Positions 7,768-13,602 of a stretch of DNA of 42,376 nucleotides are shown piece by piece (the stretch's first letter is position 1; every line of letters starts with the position of its first letter). Location: the NCBI GenBank assembly GCA_016711405.1, contig JADJSZ010000055.1, positions 1 through 42,376 of the forward strand, written 5' to 3'. Source of the stretch: Candidatus Hadersleviella danica (GTDB lineage Bacteria; Chloroflexota; Anaerolineae; Promineifilales; Promineifilaceae). The translations under genes were made by a program, and so were the position numbers. Under the pieces are notes generated by a model that ran no database searches, had not been told where the DNA came from, and saw nothing but the letters and a program-made list of their open reading frames with translations.

Positions 7768-7797
7768 ATGTTAGCACGGCCGCTTTGCCCTTGTCAA
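7768..7797 (-). promoter_or_regulatory. Sigma-70-like promoter for the small unit
   Basis: On the minus strand a perfect TTGACA (7792-7797) is followed by an 18-bp spacer and TAACAT (7768-7773). This predicts a start near 7761. A LysR/OxyR-like site lies 12 bp upstream of the -35 box. Confidence 0.6.
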
Positions 7798-7809
7798 CCT
7801 GCAAATTTC

Positions 7810-7846
7810 ATAGATTTTATCTATGGATACCATAGAATATAGTGCA
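7810..7846. promoter_or_regulatory. Candidate LysR-family (OxyR-like) operator
   Basis: Positions 7810-7824 read ATAGATTTTATCTAT, an exact match to the OxyR half-operator pattern ATAGnTnnnAnCTAT. Seven bases later, the spacing of the full OxyR consensus, another ATAG follows at 7832-7835 with the expected A at 7841. The fourth element (7843-7846) does not match. Three of the four ATAG elements are thus present. The site lies between the divergent small unit and the cysteine synthase-like gene and is well placed to activate the small promoter. No regulator gene is in the window. Confidence 0.5.
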
Positions 7847-7919
7847 GTTATCCATACTCCTAGACAGCCGCCCCCCCATCCCTATACTCCCCCTATCAAT
7901 GAACAATAAACAAATAACG

Positions 7920-8008
7920 TTGGACAATGCAAGCCAATGCAAGCCAATGACAAATGACAAATGACCCAATTAACCATTAAAAATTCACCATTCACAATTC
8001 ACAATTCC
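7920..8008. repeat. Heptamer repeats around the cysteine synthase-like start
   Basis: GCAAGCCAATGCAAGCCAATGACAAATGACAAATGACC and then CCATTCACAATTCACAATT are degenerate 7-nt tandem units. The second part is translated into the N-terminus of the enzyme gene. Confidence 0.65.
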
Positions 8009-8944
8009 CCCTCTCCCGCCCTCGAGGCGCACATCGGCCGCACGCCGTTGTTGCCGCTGGCGCGGCTGACCGAAGCGGCTGGCCTGCCCCCCACCGTCGA
8101 ACTTCACGCCAAGGCGGAATGGTTCAACCCCAGCGGCTCCATCAAAGACCGTGCCGCCCAAAACATTTTGCACACGGCCGAAACCAGCGGCCGTTTACAA
8201 CGCGGCCAAACCATCCTCGATTCCACCTCGGGCAACATGGGCATTGCCTACGCCATGTTAGCGGCCGTGCGCGGCTACCACCTGCGCCTCGTCATGCCCG
8301 CCAACGTCGGCACGGCGCGGCTGGCCATCTTGCGCCAGTATGGGGTGGAACTGGTGCTCACCGACCCCGCCCTTGGCTCCAACGAAGCTGTGCGCGAGGC
8401 GCGGCGGCAAGCGGCGGCCGACCCTGACCTGTTTTACGCCAACCAATACGACAATCCCGCCAACTGGCAAGCGTATTACCACACCTTGGCCAACGAAATT
8501 TGGTGGCAAACAGGCGGCCGCCTCACCCATTTCGTGGTCGGGGTTGGCTCTAGCGGCACATTTATGGGAACCACCCGCCGCTTGCGCGAACTCAACTTGG
8601 CCATTCGCTGTGTGGCTGTCCACCCCGCCACAGCGGCCGATGGCTCCACCATCAAGGGACTCAAACACATGCCCACCGCCATCCAGCCCGCCATCTACAA
8701 CCCGCTCGCGGCCGATGCCCACCTGACTGTGACCCAAACTGAGGTGGCGCAGATGCAAAAATTATTGGCCATCCACGAAGGGCTGTTCGTCGGCCCCTCC
8801 TCGGCCGCCAATGTCGCCGCCACCCTGCGGCTGGCCCGCACACTTCCCCACGGCCGTCTCATCACCGTCTTGCCAGACAATGGCCACAAGTATGTGGATT
8901 GCGGAATGCGGATTGGAGAATGCGGATTGCGGAATGAATGCTGA
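7961..8944 (+). CDS. PLP-dependent cysteine synthase-like enzyme (CysK/CysM family)
   Basis: This 327-residue fold-type II PLP enzyme begins its core at ALEAHIGRTPLLPL. The PLP lysine is in NPSGSIKDRAAQNIL (about residue 61). The asparagine/substrate loop is STSGNMGIAYA, the phosphate-binding loop is VGVGSSGTFMGT, and the late motif is VGPSSAANVAA. These are the marks of O-acetylserine sulfhydrylases and related beta-substituting enzymes, so it probably makes cysteine or a cysteine analogue. The first 20 residues and the last 17 (after PDNGHKYV) are translated heptamer repeats, so both termini look extended by repeat growth. No better start codon exists downstream before the core. It stands alone and diverges from the small unit with the OxyR-like site. 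Confidence 0.88.
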   Translation: MTQLTIKNSPFTIHNSPSPALEAHIGRTPLLPLARLTEAAGLPPTVELHAKAEWFNPSGSIKDRAAQNILHTAETSGRLQRGQTILDSTSGNMGIAYAMLAAVRGYHLRLVMPANVGTARLAILRQYGVELVLTDPALGSNEAVREARRQAAADPDLFYANQYDNPANWQAYYHTLANEIWWQTGGRLTHFVVGVGSSGTFMGTTRRLRELNLAIRCVAVHPATAADGSTIKGLKHMPTAIQPAIYNPLAADAHLTVTQTEVAQMQKLLAIHEGLFVGPSSAANVAATLRLARTLPHGRLITVLPDNGHKYVDCGMRIGECGLRNEC

Positions 8945-8975
8945 CGCGCTGACGAGCTGATTAGCTGACACGCTA
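8895..8975. repeat. Heptamer repeats over the cysteine synthase-like 3' end
   Basis: GATTGCG, GAATGCG, GATTGGA, GAATGCG, GATTGCG, GAATGAA form six consecutive 7-nt units inside the end of the coding sequence. They are followed by GCTGACG/GCTGATT/GCTGACA units beyond the stop. Confidence 0.75.
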
Positions 8976-8981
8976 AAATAA

Positions 8982-9019
8982 GAAAGCCGACAAAGCTACT
9001 CGCAAGGGTGGCTTTTTTT
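8982..9019 (+). terminator. Probable terminator of the cysteine synthase-like gene
   Basis: A short stem (AAAGCC at 8983-8988 with GGCTTT at 9010-9015) has a 21-nt loop and a run of seven T residues. The stem is weak but the position and T tract fit. Confidence 0.5.
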
Positions 9020-9035
9020 CGTTACACTGCTGGCG

Positions 9036-9112
9036 GTGTTATTGGTTACTCGTTATTCGTTATTCGGTAATCAGTCCCAATAACGAATAACCAATAACGA
9101 ATAACCAACAAC
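9036..9112. repeat. Heptamer repeats TTATTGG/TTATTCG with inverted arm
   Basis: Units TTATTGG, TTACTCG, TTATTCG are followed by CCAATAACGAATAACCAATAAC-type complementary units. This is the same family as 7479-7586 and lies directly upstream of the MFS gene. Confidence 0.75.
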
Positions 9113-9123
9113 TCCTCCCCCCC

Positions 9124-10332
9124 ATGTTAAAACTCGACCGCCGCCTTGTGACGATTTTGCTCATCGTCTTTGTCCAAATGTTGGGAGCCTCGATGGTGTT
9201 GCCCATTTTGCCGCTCTATGCCCAACGCCGTTTTGCGATGGAGCCGCAAGTTATCACCCTGTTACTAACCACGTTTTTTGCGGCGCAATTTGTGGCTGGC
9301 CCGTGGATTGGGCGGCTGTCGGATAAATACGGCCGTGTCCCCGTCCTCATCGTCAGCCAAATCGGCACCGCCATCAGCTTTGCCATGATTGGCTTTGCCG
9401 AATCGGTGGCCATTTTGTTCATAGCGCGGCTGTTTGATGGCATCACAGGCGGCAACGTCGTCGTCGCCCAAGCGTATGTGACCGATATTACCAAGCGCGA
9501 AGATAGAACCAAGGCGTTGGGCTATATTTTCGCCGCTTTTGGGATGGGGTTTGTGTTTGGCCCTGCCTTAGGGGGAGTGCTTTCGGCCGCGTTTGGCCCC
9601 ACCGTGCCCTTTATCTTGGCCGCCATCGCGGCGGCGGCCGTCGTCGTCCTCACATGGTTCACCCTCGATGAAACGCTGACCCCCGAGCAACGGGCGCACA
9701 ACCGCGCCTTCCGCCAATCGCTGAATTTCACGGCCGTATGGAACAACTACTTCCTGATGGTCGTCCTCTTGGTTGTTTTCGTGGGGCAATTTGGCTTGGG
9801 CTTGCTCCAATCCACCTTTGCCCTCTATGGTGGTGCCGTTCTCTTTGCCGATGCCACCCCCGAAGTGACCGATTTGGGCATTGGCCTCCTCCTCTCTGTC
9901 GTCGGCCTCACCCAAGTGTTCACCCAAAGCCTTGTCTTGCCCCGCCTCACCAGACGGTATGCCGATACCACGCTGATAGTGGCGGGCGCACTCATCCGCA
10001 CCATTGGCCTAACAATTTTTGCCATCGTCACTTCGCCGTGGTTGGGGGGTTTTGGCTCCTTCTTTTTTGCACTGGGCATGGGCGTTATGATGCCGCCTTT
10101 GCAGGCGTACACGACCCATGTGGTAGCGGATGAATTGCGGGGTGGGGTGTTGGGGCTGTATCAATCGGCCGTGAGTTTAGCCACCATTTTCAGTACAGCC
10201 TTGGGCGGCTTGCTCTTCGCCATCTCCCCTACCACTCCCTACTGGCTGGCCGCTGGCCTTTCCCTCATCGCCATCATTCCCGTCGTCACCCTCCTCCGCC
10301 AACCCGTGGTGGCCGTTAGCCATAAGCCGTAA
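9124..10332 (+). CDS. MFS transporter, DHA1/tetracycline-efflux-like
   Basis: This 402-residue integral membrane protein has about twelve hydrophobic segments. The hallmark motif A between helices 2 and 3 is GRLSDKYGRVPVLIVSQ (near residue 61). FGMGFVFGPALGGVLSAAFG near residue 140 resembles the antiporter-type motif C. A hydrophilic central loop (TLDETLTPEQRAHNRAFRQ) separates the two halves. This pattern fits the drug:proton antiporter (DHA1) branch, but the substrate cannot be told. The ATG at 9124 follows a CT-rich stretch without a clear ribosome-binding site. It appears monocistronic and converges with the gene on its right. Confidence 0.92.
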   Translation: MLKLDRRLVTILLIVFVQMLGASMVLPILPLYAQRRFAMEPQVITLLLTTFFAAQFVAGPWIGRLSDKYGRVPVLIVSQIGTAISFAMIGFAESVAILFIARLFDGITGGNVVVAQAYVTDITKREDRTKALGYIFAAFGMGFVFGPALGGVLSAAFGPTVPFILAAIAAAAVVVLTWFTLDETLTPEQRAHNRAFRQSLNFTAVWNNYFLMVVLLVVFVGQFGLGLLQSTFALYGGAVLFADATPEVTDLGIGLLLSVVGLTQVFTQSLVLPRLTRRYADTTLIVAGALIRTIGLTIFAIVTSPWLGGFGSFFFALGMGVMMPPLQAYTTHVVADELRGGVLGLYQSAVSLATIFSTALGGLLFAISPTTPYWLAAGLSLIAIIPVVTLLRQPVVAVSHKP

Positions 10333-10393
10333 GCCCATTGCTTACGCGGAAACAAGCCCACGCTTCTTTTATTCCCCAAAAAATAGTTTACAG

Positions 10394-12501
10394 CTAATTC
10401 AACGTCGCCACATACAAACCCTGTGGGGTGGTGATGAAGATGCGGAGGGGTTCTTCGGTGACGGCAAAATCGGTGGCGCGGGTGAGGAGTTCGGCACCCT
10501 CGGCCGTGCGGATGCGGTATTGGGCCAGCAACGTGCCCCCCAAGCTCAGTTGCAAAATACGGCCGCTGGCGGGATCCAACACAAACACTGACGAGTTTAA
10601 ACCCTGCCCCACCACCTTAATCGCCGTTGGGCTGACCAAGGGGCTGGACAAGCCCCCGTGGCCAAATCCTGCTCTGTCCAAATGGTACGGCCGTTGGCAC
10701 AACGGCGCAGGTGGCCATCGCTGTACCAAATGAGCCCACTGCCATCCTCTTGGTTACTAGCCCCATCAGTCGCCACACTGAGATTGGGGGAGTCTACAAA
10801 CTCAATCGCAGGCGCCTCTTCCTGAATTTGGAGCGCATCCCCCTCGGGGTAATAACGCCAAATCTGCTCGGCCGCTGGGTCTAGCACATAGACCCGTTCG
10901 CTAAACCCCTTCATCGAAACGGGCAAGCGCCACTGGCTGGCAAGGCCAAACGGGGTGGTGCGGGTTTCGCCAAAATTGGTGTAATAACTCAGCAATTGCC
11001 CCCGGCTATCCAACACCACCAACCCATCGCGGGTCACTGATGTGCCCCTCGGCCGCCACAGCAAATCGGCCATTTTGCCGATGGTGTGGCTTTGCACCAC
11101 CTGCCCGCCAAAGAGAAGCGTCTCGGGCTGTTCGGCCGTCAGGGCAAGGGTGGTGGGGTTGCTGGTGTGGCGCAACACCCGATTCTGGCCCCCATCTAGC
11201 ACAAAAATATCCCCATTCAGGCCGTAGGGCGGCCGTAGCACCACGGCCGTTAACTCGCTCGTCTCGGGGTAGCTGTAGAGCAACGTCCCATTCAGCCGCG
11301 TAATCCCATCCAGCCTGTCAAGGGCGTTCATGGCCGCATTGCGCTGGCTGGCAATCCCCTCATCCGCTGGCCGCAACGCTTCAGCGCGGGCGGCCAGAAC
11401 GAGAACTTGGTTGTAGTAGGTGCGTTGGCTGGTGGGGTCGCTGGCCGCTTGCGCCTCGCTCAACGTCGTCTCAATCTCTTGCCGCAGTTGGCTAAATTCG
11501 GCCACTTGGCCGCGCTGGAAAAAGACGCTGGTGATAATGGCGGCCATCAGCACAGGAATGAGAATGGCTAAGGTGGCATAAAGGGCGATGTTAGCGGGCG
11601 GCTCGGCCGGGTCGCGGGGCGGCCGTAGGGTGCGCAGAAGGGTGGCCATGCCCCCTGTCAGGCTGGACAAGCCCCGCGCCGCGTGGGCGGTGGCCTGCCG
11701 CGCTGTTTGTTCGATGGGCGGCCGTGCCCCCCCTTCGCGCTGGGGTTGAGGAGTAGCAGGGGTGGAGGACAACACCGTGCTGGCGGTGGAGCGAATGGGC
11801 ACGGCGCCTATTTCGGAGAGTTCCTGCGGAGCTTCGTCGCTAAATTCGACGAGTAGGAGACGGCCGCTTCCCAACCCGACCATGTCGGTTAGCTCTTGCA
11901 AGCCCAACACCACTTCGGTATCCACAAGGGCGGGCTGAACAGCGGCCGTGGGCAATGCCCCCAGCGCGGGATCCGAGAGCAACAGCATGTCGCCCGGCTG
12001 GAGCCGATAGTGGCCCATGCGCACATCGAGGCTGGCACTACGGCCGAGGGGAACCACGCGCTCAGGTTCATTGGCAGGGATGCGCTCCACGCCGAAATTG
12101 CGGCCGAGAAAGGCCACGGCCGCGCCCGCCTGTGCCACCACCAACGCCTCATCGCGCAACACGGCGCAAGTGACAGACCCGCCCCGGCTTTTGCCCCCGT
12201 TGGAGACGTTCCAACGCAAAAGTTGCTCGTTGATGTGGCCAATGGCGTGGCGCAAGGCGGTGGTGATGCCCCCCGTTTGCTGGTAATACTGGCTCACCAA
12301 CGCTTCGGTTAGCTCTTGGGTGAGGGTGTAAATCTCGGCGTTGGGGTTTTCGAGGGTGAGTTGGAGGAAGAGGAAATCCTGCTCACGGCCGCGAGCCGCT
12401 TTGCGGGGGGCGCGTTGGGCGACAAGCCCCGGCGCGGCCGTGCCCTCCTGCACCACCCCCTCCACAATGTAGAGTTGTCCCGTTATCGCCTGTAAGTCCA
12501 T
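10394..12501 (-). CDS. PP2C-like domain, membrane segment and beta-propeller protein (one frameshift)
   Basis: Residues 1-190 resemble a PP2C/SpoIIE-type phosphatase domain (GGSVTCAVLRDEALVVAQAGAAVAFLGR, then LQPGDMLLLSDPALGALPT), but the metal-binding aspartates of active enzymes are not obvious. A proline/threonine-rich linker leads to a membrane helix, ANIALYATLAILIPVLMAAIITS cut near residue 330. An extracytoplasmic part follows with propeller-like repeats (GLNGDIFVLDGGQNRVLRH, SERVYVLDPAAEQIWRY, NSSVFVLDPASGRILQLS). The frame breaks in a C5 run at 10653-10657. One more base there joins EQDLATGG to LSSPLVSPTAIKV and gives about 702 residues ending YVATLN. This looks like a sensor or signalling protein common in Chloroflexota; its role is unknown. 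Confidence 0.75.
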
Positions 12502-12504
12502 AAA

Positions 12505-12597
12505 GATAGTGCTGGGGCTAGTGCTGAGTGGGGCTTTTTCAGTAGGCTAAGTGCTGAGTATATTGCGACTCAGCACTCAGCACTCAGCACTTTCTAC
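12505..12597. repeat. Heptamer repeats AGTGCTG / TCAGCAC with inverted arm
   Basis: AGTGCTG units at 12510-12560 are followed by four TCAGCAC units ending at 12591. The arms are complementary and can form a hairpin between the selenoprotein-like gene and the next minus-strand gene. Confidence 0.75.
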
Positions 12598-12863
12598 TCA
12601 TACTTGGGAACATCGGGGCCAACCAGTTTTTCTAAGATGGCCTCGAGTTCGCCGATTTCAGCGTGTCGCTTGAGTTCTTTTTTAGAGAAGACCAATTGGT
12701 CGTTGATAATAACCTCGAACACCCCGCCCCGGCTGGGAATAAGGGTGAGGCCGCTAATCACATGTTGATAACTACCCAATAGTTCGTCTGCCGCACGGAC
12801 AGCGCGAGGAAGGTAGTTTCAAGAGGCGCAGTATTCAATAGAAATGGTGTGTTTGGGGTTCAT
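12594..12863 (-). CDS. SelW/Rdx-type protein with in-frame UGA, probable selenoprotein
   Basis: Translation from the ATG at 12863 gives MNPKHTISIEYCAS, then TGA (12819-12821), then NYLPRAVRAADELLG, and runs in the same frame to the stop at 12594: 89 residues with UGA read as selenocysteine. The start has AAGGAG 7 nt upstream. The downstream part has the Rdx/SelW thioredoxin-like blocks GLTLIPSRGGVFEVIINDQLVFSKKE (in two pieces here) and the family length of 75-95 residues. In the family the motif is CxxC or CxxU, and here it is C-A-S-UGA, so UGA sits exactly on the redox-active position. A small hairpin follows the UGA. It is probably a thiol/selenol redox protein. The alternative is a Cys-to-stop mutation or a base error. 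Confidence 0.75.
12788..12802 (-). promoter_or_regulatory. Candidate bacterial SECIS hairpin
   Basis: Sixteen nt after the UGA the minus strand reads CTGTCCGTGCGGCAG. CTG pairs with CAG, a single U bulges out, CC pairs with GG, and the loop is GUGC. A bulged U below a short apical stem with a G/U-containing loop close behind the UGA is the general pattern of bacterial SECIS elements. The stem is short, so support is moderate. Confidence 0.45.
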
Positions 12864-13085
12864 CGGTTGTCTCCTTGGTATAGATTGCTTTTTAGGCGGG
12901 CAAGCTGAATGGCTGACCAGTTCAAAGCTCAAGCACAATCTTAGTAGGCTTTCGGTTTACAAACAAGTGAATGGGTAGATTCTGCCAGAGGGGGAGGGAA
13001 TCAATGGGGGTATCGGTTCAGGCCGTTTCGCTTTAAGATGTGTTTGATGGCAGTTGGCACACAGGTTGCTCCGTGTAGGCGAGTC

Positions 13086-13251
13086 TCGGGAGGGCATTTT
13101 CCCAAAAATATGCCCTTGGAGACTGGTCCGGAGGGGCATATTTTCCAAAATGTGCCCTTCCGGACCTGCTCAGGGAGGCATATTTTCCAAAATGTGTCCT
13201 TCCAGACCTGCTCAGGGAGGCATCTTTTTCAAAATGTGCCCCTCCGAAATT
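13086..13251. repeat. Palindromic tandem repeat, about 42-43 bp, four units
   Basis: Four units begin near 13088, 13130, 13173 and 13215. Each holds GGCATATTTTCCAAAATGTGCC or a variant, an imperfect palindrome, joined by TCCGGACCTGCTCAGGGA-type linkers. Several frames are open through it because the period is close to a multiple of three, but no start signal or known domain supports a protein. The segment 12864-13085 shows nothing else that I can assign. Confidence 0.7.
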
Positions 13252-13408
13252 GTCATTCTGTTGCGAAGCGTGGCGAAGCCACCTCAAAGCGAAGAATCCC
13301 TAAAACCTATGCTAATCCGAGGTCAATGGGATGCTTTAGGGATTCCTCCCTTTGGTCGGAATGACAGGTGATTGTCAACCACATGAGAAACAGAAGAGCC
13401 AAAAAGTC
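13252..13408. repeat. Dispersed intergenic repeat, copy A
   Basis: This segment contains GAAGAATCCCTAAA and the inverted TTTAGGGATTCCTCC, flanked by CATTCTG/GGAATGACA ends and followed by CCACATGAGAAACAGAAG. About 130 bp of it (from 13275) is repeated at 39345-39480, and a diverged relative lies at 40655-40755. The palindromic core suggests a folded element mobilised in trans. The gap 13409-13602 shows no gene. Confidence 0.75.
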
Positions 13409-13602
13409 TAAACCCCTTTGCTTTATTGTTCTTTTGCCTTTTTGTAATAAATTTTTATTGCCCTAAATTGTCATTACACAAAGGCCAAAAAGAAAATAGA
13501 TGGCATCTAACCTTGCCAATCCCGTGCCCTGCTTTTACAATCCCCACGTGTGTTTAGGAGCCACCCTGTCTCAGTTCTCCCCTAGTTAGCCTGTGAGGTA
13601 TT

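Noticed and set aside
12957..13080. Minus-strand LCANCHQTHLKAKRP peptide resembling an HNH-nuclease C-terminus or a CxxCH heme motif
   Set aside because: Only about 15 residues look meaningful, with no continuing domain upstream. It could be a remnant, but evidence is too thin to annotate.
13054..13371. ORF with repeated GGIFSKMCPS-type peptides
   Set aside because: It is produced by the palindromic 42-bp repeat and the adjacent dispersed repeat, and other frames are equally open.
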